Source of the DNA: Clostridium sp. JN-9
Lineage (GTDB): Bacteria; Bacillota; Clostridia; Clostridiales; Clostridiaceae
Direction of reading: 5' to 3'
Assembly: GCF_004103695.1 (NCBI RefSeq)
Contig: NZ_CP035280.1
Span: 2,480,001-2,544,000, forward strand
Length of the DNA stretch: 64,000 nt
Positions within the stretch are counted from its first letter, which is position 1, and each line of letters begins with the position of its first letter. The translations under genes were made by a program, and so were the position numbers. The notes beneath the pieces are model-generated. The model was not told where the DNA came from. It did no database searches and worked only from the letters and a program-made list of their open reading frames with translations. Positions 8,008-16,181 of this stretch are shown piece by piece.

Positions 8008-8436
8008 TTATTTTGTAACGTTTGAAATCATTTTCTTTAATACCCTGTCATAAATTATAAGATCCTGTTCATCAATACCTTCTACCAAATCCGCATTAAA
8101 TTCAGTGCCATAATGAATTAATTCCGAAATGAGCTTATCACCTTTATCAGTAAGCTTTATGTATATAACTCTTCTATCATTATTATTTCTTTCTCTTTTA
8201 ATTAATCCGTCTCTCTCCAAACGATCAATTAGTCTTCCAGCACTTGAATCTTTAACGTTCATTAAATTTGATAAATCCCTTTGAGAAATTGCACCATGAG
8301 TTTTTACATAGTAAAGTGCAATCCATTGTATACGTGTTACACCTGTATTTTCAAGCCTTCGACTGAAGGCCTCTGAGACTTGCTTAACGCCATTCTCAGT
8401 TATATATCCAACTCAGTTATCAAGATTAAAAGACAT
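8008..8436 (-). CDS. MarR-family regulator with in-frame UGA at codon 8 (candidate selenoprotein)
   Basis: A winged-helix regulator of 142 residues if UGA is read through. Translation from the ATG at 8436, which has AAGGGGA 8 bases upstream and a good promoter, gives MSFNLDN, then TGA (8415-8413), then VGYITENGVKQVSEAFSRRL in the same frame, running unbroken into the DNA-binding wing (LIDRLERDGLIKRERNNNDR) and the stop at 8008. No other start with a ribosome binding site lies between the TGA and residue 59. In my recollection MarR proteins of this type carry cysteine near this position, and redox-sensing MarR proteins (OhrR, SarZ, MgrA) use an N-terminal cysteine. A bacterial SECIS-like hairpin follows at the right distance. 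A nonsense mutation or sequence error is the alternative. Confidence 0.75.
8373..8415 (-). promoter_or_regulatory. SECIS-like stem-loop downstream of in-frame UGA
   Basis: Thirteen bases after the TGA (8415-8413) the minus strand has CTGAGA (8399-8394), a 15-base loop region and the perfect complement TCTCAG (8378-8373). Inside it GGC/GC-type pairs close an apical loop GTTAA that begins with G. The UGA-to-loop-G distance is about 24 bases. Bacterial SECIS elements need a hairpin with a G among the first two loop bases, about 16-37 bases from the UGA, so the arrangement fits. Confidence 0.5.
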
Positions 8437-8485
8437 GACTACATCCCCTTATACTTTCCTAAGGAAATAAACCCTTGTTCAAAAA

Positions 8486-8514
8486 ATTTTACCATTAAAT
8501 AATGTTAAGTGCAA
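8486..8514 (-). promoter_or_regulatory. marR promoter
   Basis: TTGCAC, 17 bases, TAAAAT on the minus strand, about 50 bases before the marR start codon. The spacer holds ACTTAACATT (8510-8501), the motif shared with the redox-operon promoter, suggesting autoregulation. Confidence 0.65.
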
Positions 8515-8519
8515 CACTA

Positions 8520-8664
8520 TTTAACAGTTAAGAGTTAAAAGTTAAGAGTTAAAAGTTAAGAGTTAAAAGTTAAGAGTTAAGAGTTTAAGGTGAGTTTTAT
8601 TCCCTGCGTCATAAAACTAATTTATTTTCTGGGCTTGTTTTGCTAAAGCAAAACCTCGCTGACT
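8520..8664 (+). repeat. R1 repeat, 5' half with heptamer microsatellite
   Basis: Begins with about 70 bases of alternating GTTAAGA / GTTAAAA heptamers (8520-8590), then the R1 5' half (GGTGAGTTTT, GCGTCATAAAACTAATTT, GTTTTGCTAAAGCAAAAC). The 3' half is absent. Confidence 0.8.
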
Positions 8665-8670
8665 TATATA

Positions 8671-8711
8671 AATAAAATTACTACAGGAGTTTGTCTCCCA
8701 TAGTAATTTCT
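8671..8711 (-). terminator. Terminator of the cell-wall-binding lipoprotein gene
   Basis: AAATTACTA/TAGTAATTT arms with an inner GGAG/CTCC pair, followed on the minus strand by TTTTATTTATA, just downstream of the stop at 8720. Confidence 0.75.
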
Positions 8712-8719
8712 AATTTTAA

Positions 8720-10314
8720 TTATTTAATCCATGCCCCATCTCTGCCTAACTTATATCCGCCTATTGTTGTGTTGGCAGCCATTTCTCCATTAGTCTTTAA
8801 AAAATACCATTTCTCTCCGTCTAACTGCCAGCCTATTTTCATCGCCCCACTGTTTTGGAGATAATACCATTTGCCGCCATCCAGCTGCCAGCCTGTTTTC
8901 ATTGCTCCACTGCCTTGTAGATAATACCAGTCATTTCCATCTAACTGCCATCCTATCTTCATTGCTCCACTGCCTTGAAGATAATACCACTTTTCTCCAT
9001 CTAACTGCCATCCTGTCTTCATTGCTCCACTGCCTTGCAGATAGTACCAGCTGTCTCCATCTAACTGCCAGCCAGTCTTCATTACTCCATTGCTTTGAAG
9101 ATAGTACCATTTGCCTCCGTCTCGCTGCCAGCCTATTTTGCTGTTCCATCATCTTTTCCGTAGTACCATTTTCCATTAATACTATTCCAGCCTGGTTTTA
9201 AATTTGAAGGAGCAGAAAGTGTTTCAATTAAATCTGCATAGCTAAATGAACTTGATGCATCTAGTTTTAGCATATTAATTGTAATGGGCTGATTAATTTT
9301 ATCTATTTTAGTATTTGTTGATAAATCTACGGTATATATTCCTGTTAATGTTTGTGTACTTGAATCTGATCCATCTGCCAGCTTGCTTAAAGCAGGTATG
9401 TCTATAACAAATTCACAATTTGCATTTTCATTGATTATATATCCTTCATTATTAAGTGTATATTTAATGTCTATACCTTTAGGCCCTATTAAAGTTACAT
9501 TCTGCAGCTTATCTATTACAACACTTGCATTTTTAAGAACTGCTGGAAGCTCGTCCAAAATCTTATTAAGCTCAGTAGTATCTGCAGCTCCTCCTACTTG
9601 AGCAACTGCTTTTATATAATCCTTTATTAAATTAACTGCATCTGCATTTGATGAAAAATTATCCACTGTATACTTTAATAATTGTTTAAATGAGGAATCA
9701 GTTAATTTTATTTCATAATTCTGAGAATCTAATTTTGTTACAAGATTTAAGTTTGGATCGTACTGCTTTGCATATTGATCAATAAACGCAATGAGATTAC
9801 TCTGAAAATCCTTGCTGAAATCCATCTGTGGTTCCCCTGAAGTATTGTTTAAGCTGTTAATATCCATTACCATATATGGCTTTCCCTTATATGGATCAGG
9901 TAAACTGCTTGTTGCAATTTCGGGAAGTTTTACAACCTCTGTTATGAGAGGCTTGTCCCCTGTTATATTAGTATCTGCCCAAAAGCTCATGTCCATATCC
10001 ATAGGTATTCCGCTTATTTTAATATCCCCTTGGGCCCTTCCAATTGTCTTGTCTGCATTCTGGCTTGTTCTAGTTGTCATAGTAATGCCTGAACCATTTA
10101 TAATATCAATGGTGGGCTGAAATTGTTTTTCCTGATTAGAAAGATTTGTACCTGTTATGTTGAGATTAACAGTTGTTGTTGATTCCATGGAATTTACTGT
10201 CTGTGACTTATTAAATGCATTGTAAAGTGCATTTTCTTCAGTGGAACATCCGCTTAAAACCATGGTACTAACAAGTACACCAGAAATCAGTGCCGAAAGT
10301 TTTTTTAGCTTCAT
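8720..10314 (-). pseudogene. Lipoprotein with C-terminal cell-wall-binding repeats, frameshifted
   Basis: Residues 1-25 are a lipoprotein signal (MKLKKLSALISGVLVSTMVLSGC). About 330 residues of an extracellular domain of unknown function follow (DMSFWADTN, NMLKLDASSSF). The frame closes at TAG 9133 after GKWYYGKDDGTAK. One base further the +1 frame continues IGWQRDGGKWYYLQSNGV and then six 20-residue choline/cell-wall-binding repeats (MKTGWQLDG..WYYLQGSGA), ending ELGRDGAWIK-like at 8720. The break lies in a run of four A (complement of 9136-9139) where five would restore the frame. It may be a phase-variable or miscalled homopolymer. When in frame, the protein would be a secreted, surface-attached lipoprotein of about 530 residues. 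Confidence 0.85.
8812..9131 (-). repeat. 60-bp tandem repeats encoding cell-wall-binding modules
   Basis: At least five near-identical 60-bp units in register, each coding for a 20-residue choline-binding-type repeat with GWQLDG and WYYLQ. Base identity is high, so unit number can change by recombination. Confidence 0.9.
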
Positions 10315-10478
10315 AATTAATACATACCTCCATTACTATATAATATATACTTTGCATTAAAAGCATTACATTGTGCCTGTGTAGATACTTACTTTCTGTG
10401 GAGCAAAATATATATGTTAATATAATTATATAGTATATTTCAGCTTGTGAATAGATTAAAATTGAATATATCGAAGAT

Positions 10479-11831
10479 TTATGATGCAGATTTTCGAATT
10501 TTGCGTCTTGCATAAAAGAATATGCCTACTTGTCCAAGTCCAGCCAGTGCCCAGGTAACAGGGTAACAGGCAAATAGCACAATCTCTGTAGGATGCCATT
10601 TAAAAATTGTAGCCAGCCAGACTATTCTCATAAGGCATGCACCTACCAGGGTGGAAATCATAGGTGAAATAGAATATCCCATGGCTCGAGTGAGACCAGG
10701 ATATACATTCATGATTCCGCAGGTGAAGAATGCAGCCATCATAACATTCAGTCGAAGCACTCCAAGCTTAATTACCTCAGGGTCAGAAGTGAATATTCCA
10801 AGCAGAGGTCTTTCAAAAAGTACTGTGGCACCGCCAAGAATAATCCATGTGATAAAGACTAATGCTGTACACACCTTTGCAATACTATCAATCCTGTCAT
10901 ACTTCTTTGCCCCCATGTTCTGTCCTGTAAAGGCCAGAGCTGCATTATAATAAGCAATCATTGATGTGCCCACATAGTTTTCAATATTACCTGCTGCTGC
11001 ACTGGCAGCCACCATGTTGGATCCAAATGAATTGACAGCTGACTGAATCAGTACATTGGAAATAGAAAAAAGCATTCCCTGCATTCCAGCAGGCAGACCT
11101 ATCTTTACAATATCCTTCAGCTTATCCCTGTCAATATGCATCTTGCTTGGTACAAAGCGTATTGCTCCGTCACATCTTGACAGGCACATCATAATAAGCA
11201 CCACAGATAAATATTCGGAAATCACCGTTGCAAATGCTACTCCTGCTACGCTCATATGCAGCACTATAACGAAAAATAAGTTGAATATCACATGTATAGT
11301 ACCTGTTATGATAAGGTAATACATTGGCCTTTTGCTGTCACCTGCCGCACGAAGGATAGCTGCTGCAAATGTGAATACCATATTGGCAGGAGTGCTTATG
11401 AAGTAAATTTTCATGTACAATACAGAAAGATCTATAATGTTCTCAGGAGTTCCCATAATTATAAGCAAAGGCTTACAAAGGACTATGCCTAAAACCATAA
11501 CAATGAGTCCACCTATGATGCTGATGGCTATGGAAGTATGCACGGATTTGCTTACCCCATCAGGACGATTAGCACCAAAATCCCGTGCTACCACTACTGT
11601 GGTACCTACTGATAAGCCCATGAACAATGTAATGATAAGATTAATCAGTGAACCTGTTGCACCTACTGCTGCCAGCGCGTTGCTGCCTGAAAAATGCCCC
11701 ACTACTACCATATCAGCTGTATTGAACATGAGCTGAAGTACATACATTGCCATAATTGGCAGTGAAAATATAAGGATCTTATTTAGCAGAGGACCATTGC
11801 ACATATCTATATTACGATTTTGAGAACTCAT
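10479..11831 (-). CDS. MATE family multidrug/sodium antiporter
   Basis: A membrane exporter of 450 residues with the expected 12 helices in two homologous halves. The N-half has PIMAMYVLQLMFNTADMVVVG and the C-half LPAGMQGMLFSISNVLIQ, both typical of the family (DinF/NorM branch). It exports cationic drugs or metabolites in exchange for Na+ or H+. The start is ATG 11831 with GGAAGTGAGTGA upstream. The last residues are basic (FFYARRKIRKSAS). Monocistronic. The substrate cannot be predicted. Confidence 0.93.
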   Translation of the reverse strand: MSSQNRNIDMCNGPLLNKILIFSLPIMAMYVLQLMFNTADMVVVGHFSGSNALAAVGATGSLINLIITLFMGLSVGTTVVVARDFGANRPDGVSKSVHTSIAISIIGGLIVMVLGIVLCKPLLIIMGTPENIIDLSVLYMKIYFISTPANMVFTFAAAILRAAGDSKRPMYYLIITGTIHVIFNLFFVIVLHMSVAGVAFATVISEYLSVVLIMMCLSRCDGAIRFVPSKMHIDRDKLKDIVKIGLPAGMQGMLFSISNVLIQSAVNSFGSNMVAASAAAGNIENYVGTSMIAYYNAALAFTGQNMGAKKYDRIDSIAKVCTALVFITWIILGGATVLFERPLLGIFTSDPEVIKLGVLRLNVMMAAFFTCGIMNVYPGLTRAMGYSISPMISTLVGACLMRIVWLATIFKWHPTEIVLFACYPVTWALAGLGQVGIFFYARRKIRKSAS

Positions 11832-11971
11832 AAGTCACTCACTTCCTTTCCTTCTATAGTCTTTAGTATGGGTAAAATTTACAAAGGTTAGGTACCTAAT
11901 CACTTCCTGCCCCCTAATTTATAATTATATGCGTCTCACAATGCTATTACAATACATTCCAAAAGCAATTA
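11832..11971. other. Promoter region of the MATE gene
   Basis: Contains the 12-base palindrome TTAGGTACCTAA (11889-11900), which may be an operator or a remnant of the GGTACC repeat family. Nothing else is recognised. Confidence 0.3.
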
Positions 11972-12028
11972 AAAACAAAAATTGTCAGCCTTGTTTCCAA
12001 GTTTTACAAGGGACCATGTACTTTACAA
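11972..12028 (+). repeat. R2 short dispersed repeat, degenerate copy
   Basis: AAATTGTCAGCCTTGTTTCCAA, then CAAGGGACCATGTACTTTACAAAAA: a diverged member of the R2 family (TTGTCAAC..TGTTTCC..GGTACCTTACAAAAAT). Confidence 0.6.
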
Positions 12029-12072
12029 AAACTGGTGAAAACAAATACCTTAACTTTAATACTTTTTCTTAA

Positions 12073-12230
12073 TTGTAAGTTGCTGCTATTTATTATATAA
12101 TGTAAAGGTATTAAAGAAGCAGGATAAACCTGCTTTACTAACATGTTTTATTTAGTTGTTTCTGTTTTTATGGTTCTCCTGTGTTGTTTAATGTGGGTAG
12201 AGGCGTTGTGTCTTTGGTTACACAGGAGGA
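12073..12230 (+). promoter_or_regulatory. Promoter and structured leader with locked ribosome binding site
   Basis: TTGTAA, 17 bases, TATAAT (12096-12101). The transcript would begin with a hairpin AAGCAGG/CCTGCTT (12117-12134). CTCCTGTGT (12176-12184) pairs perfectly with ACACAGGAG (12220-12228) and hides the AGGAGG at 12225-12230. The loop holds CGTTGTGTCTTT (12204-12215), complementary over 12 bases to AAAGACACAACG in the 3' region (12505-12516). Confidence 0.7.
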
Positions 12231-12242
12231 AGATAAAAGTAA

Positions 12243-12494
12243 ATGAATGACATAAGTATAATTGCATTAGCGGGAGTTATTGGGTTTGTTATAATAGCAC
12301 TCTGTATTATATGGGGTACTATAATATATAAACAGGAGAACTTTCGTTTAAAATCAGATACAAATATAAAAACAGATTTGCAGGACGGAAAAGTAGACTT
12401 CGATTCATCAATTGATATTGAGGGAAATAAAAAAGCAAAAGAAAATAGTGGTTTAGTTTCAGAGGCTCAACCACTATCTTCAAACAACAAATAA
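12243..12494 (+). CDS. Small single-pass membrane protein with regulated translation
   Basis: An 83-residue protein. Residues 5-30 (SIIALAGVIGFVIIALCIIW) form one membrane helix; the rest is a hydrophilic, charged tail ending in SSNNK. I do not recognise a family. AGGAGG lies 12 bases before the ATG but is buried in a hairpin, and the 5' and 3' untranslated regions are complementary. Type I toxin mRNAs share these traits (5' hairpin, locked ribosome binding site, 5'-3' pairing), but 83 residues is long for such toxins. It could equally be a normal small membrane protein under RNA control. Confidence 0.65.
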   Translation: MNDISIIALAGVIGFVIIALCIIWGTIIYKQENFRLKSDTNIKTDLQDGKVDFDSSIDIEGNKKAKENSGLVSEAQPLSSNNK

Positions 12495-12504
12495 AATAAA
12501 CTAA

Positions 12505-12523
12505 AAAGACACAACGTCTTTAT
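12505..12523 (+). terminator. 3' hairpin able to pair with the leader
   Basis: AAAGAC, five-base loop, GTCTTT, weak T tract. The same bases (AAAGACACAACG) are the exact complement of leader bases 12204-12215, so the hairpin competes with 5'-3' pairing. Confidence 0.5.
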
Positions 12524-12594
12524 CTATCCTTATTATATCACAAAACTAAAAAAAATATAGCTTGAAAGATAAATTTCAAATTAAAATAAAAACT

Positions 12595-12645
12595 AGGTTC
12601 AAGGATTAGGAGTTGAGGCTCTTAGTTTCTAAACCTCTTTAATTT
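12595..12645. terminator. Repeated terminator-like hairpin (R4 family)
   Basis: AGGTT..AACCT hairpin containing AAGGATTAGGAG and GGCTCTTAGT, then a T-rich tail. Closely related hairpins stand at 16070 and 27377, so this is a dispersed terminator-like element between convergent genes. Confidence 0.6.
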
Positions 12646-12667
12646 TATTAACATTTAATAGTTTGTC

Positions 12668-13189
12668 TTATAATTCAATCCAATATCTTTGAATTATATT
12701 TCCATCTTCCTCAATTAACTCATTTTCAAGAATTCCATTATTAGAAATAATGGTTTTTGCCGAAGCAATATTATTTTTATCACATGTTATTAAAACTTGT
12801 TTCATCCCCATATCTTTACACTTTTCAAGAGCCAATTTCAACATTGCAGTTGCATAACCCTTTCTTCTTTCAGTTGGTCTTATTCCATAGCCTATATGTC
12901 CACTTAATCGAAGAAGTTGTTCACTTAAATAATGCCTTATGCTAATTGCTCCCAGTAACTTCTTATTCTCATTTATCAAAAAGAAAGTATCAGAAGGTAC
13001 AAGGTGAGATGGACATGTCTCCCTTTTCCTATATGTTTCTAACAGCTTCAGCCATTTACTATAATCAGTTTCTCCTCGTCTTATTGCTCCTGGATATATG
13101 TGTTCTTTTGTTTCTTCCCATTCTGCCATCATGTCCATATATGCATATTTATGTTCCAGTGAAGGAACTGCTAGGTAAATCTTTTCCAA
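12668..13189 (-). CDS. GNAT family N-acetyltransferase
   Basis: An acetyl-CoA-dependent acyltransferase of about 173 residues. The acetyl-CoA loop is recognisable in GIRPTERRKGYATAMLKLAL (motif A, RxxGxA type), followed by the motif B helix and CDKNNIASAKTIISNNG. The substrate is unknown. The likely start is TTG at 13189, about 12 bases after GAGGGGG; upstream codons would include that site. Convergent with the 12243 gene. Confidence 0.85.
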   Translation of the reverse strand: MEKIYLAVPSLEHKYAYMDMMAEWEETKEHIYPGAIRRGETDYSKWLKLLETYRKRETCPSHLVPSDTFFLINENKKLLGAISIRHYLSEQLLRLSGHIGYGIRPTERRKGYATAMLKLALEKCKDMGMKQVLITCDKNNIASAKTIISNNGILENELIEEDGNIIQRYWIEL

Positions 13190-13337
13190 CTTAAAACTAC
13201 ACCCCCTCAAAATTTCTTATTAGCATATCTTCATTCAATTATATAAAATTTGTAGATAGATTACAAATATATGTATATTTATATGAAGGCTGCCTTTTCC
13301 GATTCAAAATCATTCAATTTTGTATCAATGCTACTTG

Positions 13338-13400
13338 GGGACAGTTAACAACTTTTAACTTTTGTACAAGTATTAAAGATAATTGTTGTTAACCGTCCCT
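13338..13400. repeat. Inverted-repeat element (GGGACRGTTAAC arms)
   Basis: Arms GGGACAGTTAACAAC and GTTGTTAACCGTCCC with one mismatch and a 33-base spacer. It sits exactly at the truncated 5' end of the following TPR reading frame, so it may mark the deletion or insertion junction. Confidence 0.65.
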
Positions 13401-13940
13401 ACTAATTATAATTATGAAAATTCCAGCAGAGTAGAATTAGTTGAACAAGCGTTATTTCAGCTTGGAGCATTATATCCAGCAATAGGAGAAGAAGATAAGG
13501 CTATAGAGGCTATAAAAAAGATTCATAAAAGTCAGCTTGATCCTAATGTTTTACTAGCAGGCATATATATAGATAAGAATGAATTAAAAAAGGCAAGAGA
13601 GCTACTGCAAAGCAGTTTATATAAAAGCATTAACCATATAAACTTTGCATGTTTAGGATTAGCTAATTCATATATGAAGGATGAAAAAGCTATAGATATG
13701 TTAAATAAAATGATAGAGGATATAAGGAGAAATGATATAAATAAACCAGAAAAGTTTAGATCTATATGGTGTTTTAATGAAATTCCAGAGGGAAAACGTA
13801 CTATAACAATGAATTTATATAAAAATATATTCAAGGTTTTTGAGGCACCAGAATTTGATTTGGTTAGAGAAAGAGAAGAATTTATCCATATAATTAATGA
13901 ATTAAAAAAATTAGAGAAAAAATCATTGAATATGAAATAA
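13383..13940 (+). pseudogene. C-terminal remnant of an HTH/TPR-type regulator
   Basis: An open frame of about 180 codons without a convincing start: the frame enters through the arm of an inverted-repeat element and has no ribosome binding site. The protein is all helical, with TPR-like pairs (LFQLGALYPAIGEEDKAIEA; LLAGIYIDKNELKKARELLQ; FACLGLANSYMKDEKAIDML). Clostridial HTH-XRE regulators with C-terminal TPRs have similar tails. The N-terminal DNA-binding half is missing, and the spacing suggests internal loss too. A rho-independent terminator follows directly. Confidence 0.6.
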
Positions 13941-13965
13941 ACAGAGTTTAGACTCTGTTTTTATG
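13938..13965 (+). terminator. Terminator of the TPR remnant
   Basis: AACAGAGT, TTAG, ACTCTGTT then TTTTAT, overlapping the stop codon. Confidence 0.8.
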
Positions 13966-14067
13966 TTTAAATACTATTATTTATGGGAATATATATGTTA
14001 AAGAAAATAAATTAAGAAATAATAAGAATTATCAACTGCAAATTTTAGAAAAGAGGAGAATTAAGCA

Positions 14068-16065
14068 ATGAATAAAATTTTTCAGCCAATCAAAATAGGA
14101 AAGCTAGAGATAAAGAATAGAATTGCCATGGTTCCTATGGCTAATTTAGGTCTTATTGAAGAAGATGGGTGTTTTTCTAAAAGGGCTATAGACTATTATG
14201 TGGAGAGAGCAAAAGGCGGCACTGGTCTTATTATTACGGGGGCTGTAAAGGTAGAAAATGAAATCGAAAAACTTAAGATGCCGAGCTTTCCATGTATTAC
14301 ATTGAATCCAGTGCATTTCGTACAAACAGCTTCAGAGCTTACAGAAAAGGTTCATTCATATGGAGCAAAAATATTTATTCAAATAACATTAGGACTTGGA
14401 CGTAGTGCTGCAGGCGCATTTTTAGATTGTCAGCCAGTAGCGCCATCAGCAATACCGAATTATTGGGATCCTACTGCTACCTGCAGGGAACTTAAAACTG
14501 AAGAAGTTGAAACTATGGTTAAAAGATTTGGTGAAGCTGCACATATAGCAAAGGCAGCAGGCTTTGACGGAATGGAGATACATGCAGTACATGAAGGGTA
14601 TCTTCTTGATCAATTTACCCTTGCATTATTTAATAAAAGAACAGATAAATATGGTGGAGATTTAAGGGGAAGGTTAACTCTGCCAATAGAAATAGTTCAG
14701 GAGATTAAGAAAACTGTAGGGAAGGACTTCCCTGTGGGATTAAGATATAGTATAAAAAGTTATATAAAGGATTGGAGACAAGGCGGACTTCCAGGAGAAG
14801 ATTTTAAAGAATTAGGACGTGATGTAGAAGAAGGATTAGAAGCAGCTAAGATATTAGAAAAGGCAGGATATGACGCTTTTGATGCTGACTGTGGAACCTA
14901 TGATGCCTGGTATTGGGCTCACCCGCCAATTTATTTAGAACATGGATGTTATCTTCCGTTTGCTGAAAAATTAAAACAGGTAGTTAAAGTTCCTGTAATA
15001 GTAGCAGGAAGAATGGAAATACCTTCATTGGCAGAACAGGCTTTAAATGATGGCAAGTTAGATATGGTAGGTATAGGAAGAGGATTATTAACTGACCCAT
15101 ACTGGCCGGAAAAAGTAATGAAGGGGCAGGGAAAAAGGATTCGTCCATGTATAGCATGTCATGATGGATGTATGGGTAGAATGTTTATAGGAAGACCTCT
15201 TTCCTGTGCTGTAAATCCTGCTACAGGACGTGAAAAGGAATATGCCATAATACCTTCAAACAACAAGAGGAAGGTGTTGGTAGTAGGCGGTGGAATTGCA
15301 GGAATGGAGGCAGCAAGAACATCTGCACTTAGAGGACATGAAGTTACATTGTATGAAAAAACAGATAAATTAGGTGGTCATGTTATCCCTGGATCAGTTC
15401 CAGACTTTAAAGAAGAAGATAGAAAATTAATGGCATGGTACGAAAATGAATTAAATGAGTTAAAAGTAAAAGTATTAAAAAATAAAGAAGCAGATAAAAA
15501 GTTAATCCAAAGTAAAAAGCCAGATGTAGTATTTATTGCAACTGGTTCAAATGCCATTAAGCCTAATATTGAAGGAATAGATAAGAATACAGTAGTTTCA
15601 GCAGAAGATGTTCTTTTAGATGTGAATAAAGCTGGAGAGAAAGTTGTAATTATAGGTGGAGGATTAGTAGGCTGCGAAACCGCTTTATGGCTTGCACAAA
15701 AAGGAAAGAATGTAACCATAGTGGAGGCCCTGCCTGATATACTTATTTCCGGTGAGACACCTATACCACATATGAATAGAATAATGCTTATAGATCTCTT
15801 AAAGTTCAATAATGTAAATATGATTACCCACAGCAGTGCTTTAAAGATTACGGATAATGGAGTGCAGATAATAAATAAAGCATTTAAAAAGGAAAAATTA
15901 CAAGCAGACACTGCAATTGTTGCAATAGGTTACAAAAATGAAAATAAACTATATGATGAAATTAAAAATGAATCTTATGAAACCTATGTAATAGGTGATG
16001 CCAGACATGCTAGTAACATAATGAACGCTATATGGGATGCCTATGAAGTAGCAAAGGATATTTAA
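14068..16065 (+). CDS. Old yellow enzyme-type 2-enoate/dienoyl reductase (FMN, 4Fe-4S, FAD)
   Basis: A soluble reductase of unsaturated acids or related alpha,beta-unsaturated compounds, 665 residues. Residues 1-340 form an FMN-binding TIM barrel (KIGKLEIKNRIAMVPM; GFDGMEIHAVHEGYLLDQF; VAGRMEIPSLAEQALNDGK). The iron-sulfur ligands are in CIACHDGCMGRMFIGRPLSC (Cx2Cx3Cx11C). The C-terminal half has FAD and NAD(P) Rossmann motifs VLVVGGGIAGMEAA and VVIIGGGLVGCETA. The domain order matches clostridial 2-enoate reductase and bile-acid BaiCD/BaiH proteins; the substrate cannot be told from sequence. GAGGAG precedes the ATG. Monocistronic. Confidence 0.93.
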   Translation: MNKIFQPIKIGKLEIKNRIAMVPMANLGLIEEDGCFSKRAIDYYVERAKGGTGLIITGAVKVENEIEKLKMPSFPCITLNPVHFVQTASELTEKVHSYGAKIFIQITLGLGRSAAGAFLDCQPVAPSAIPNYWDPTATCRELKTEEVETMVKRFGEAAHIAKAAGFDGMEIHAVHEGYLLDQFTLALFNKRTDKYGGDLRGRLTLPIEIVQEIKKTVGKDFPVGLRYSIKSYIKDWRQGGLPGEDFKELGRDVEEGLEAAKILEKAGYDAFDADCGTYDAWYWAHPPIYLEHGCYLPFAEKLKQVVKVPVIVAGRMEIPSLAEQALNDGKLDMVGIGRGLLTDPYWPEKVMKGQGKRIRPCIACHDGCMGRMFIGRPLSCAVNPATGREKEYAIIPSNNKRKVLVVGGGIAGMEAARTSALRGHEVTLYEKTDKLGGHVIPGSVPDFKEEDRKLMAWYENELNELKVKVLKNKEADKKLIQSKKPDVVFIATGSNAIKPNIEGIDKNTVVSAEDVLLDVNKAGEKVVIIGGGLVGCETALWLAQKGKNVTIVEALPDILISGETPIPHMNRIMLIDLLKFNNVNMITHSSALKITDNGVQIINKAFKKEKLQADTAIVAIGYKNENKLYDEIKNESYETYVIGDARHASNIMNAIWDAYEVAKDI

Positions 16066-16069
16066 ATAG

Positions 16070-16125
16070 AAAAAGGTTCAGGAATTAGGAGCTTAAGCCC
16101 TTAGTTCTGAACCTTTTTAATTTTT
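16070..16125. terminator. R4 terminator-like hairpin
   Basis: AAAAAGGTTCAG .. CTGAACCTTTTT, with AATTAGGAGC and CCTTAGTT inside and an AATTTTT tail. It terminates the OYE gene and is a member of the R4 family. It is followed at once by an R2 copy. Confidence 0.85.
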
Positions 16126-16127
16126 AG

Positions 16128-16181
16128 AAACAAAAGTTGTCAACCTTGCTTCCAGTTTATCCCAAGTCACAGTTACCTTAC
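16128..16181 (+). repeat. R2 short dispersed repeat
   Basis: AAAAGTTGTCAACCTTGCTTCC .. CCCAAGTCACAGTTACCTTACAAAAAT. The minus-strand reading supplies the last codons (F-V-R) and the TAA of pcp. Confidence 0.8.

Noticed and set aside
8520-8590. Regular GTTAAGA/GTTAAAA units resembling a CRISPR or iteron array
   Set aside because: Units are 7 bp without spacers and belong to the R1 microsatellite edge seen at several loci; no cas or rep genes.
8812-9131. 60-bp direct repeats resembling a repeat array
   Set aside because: They are in-frame codons for 20-residue cell-wall-binding modules.
8902-9201. Plus-strand open frame across the cell-wall repeats
   Set aside because: Antisense shadow of the repeat codons; periodic but with no ribosome site or family match.
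10268-10513. Open frame of 81 codons on the minus strand between the lipoprotein and MATE genes
   Set aside because: No ribosome site, low coding character, overlaps the lipoprotein start and its promoter region.
11889-11900. TTAGGTACCTAA palindrome as a specific MATE operator
   Set aside because: GGTACC-centred sequences recur in the R2 family, so it may be a repeat remnant; no regulator gene nearby.
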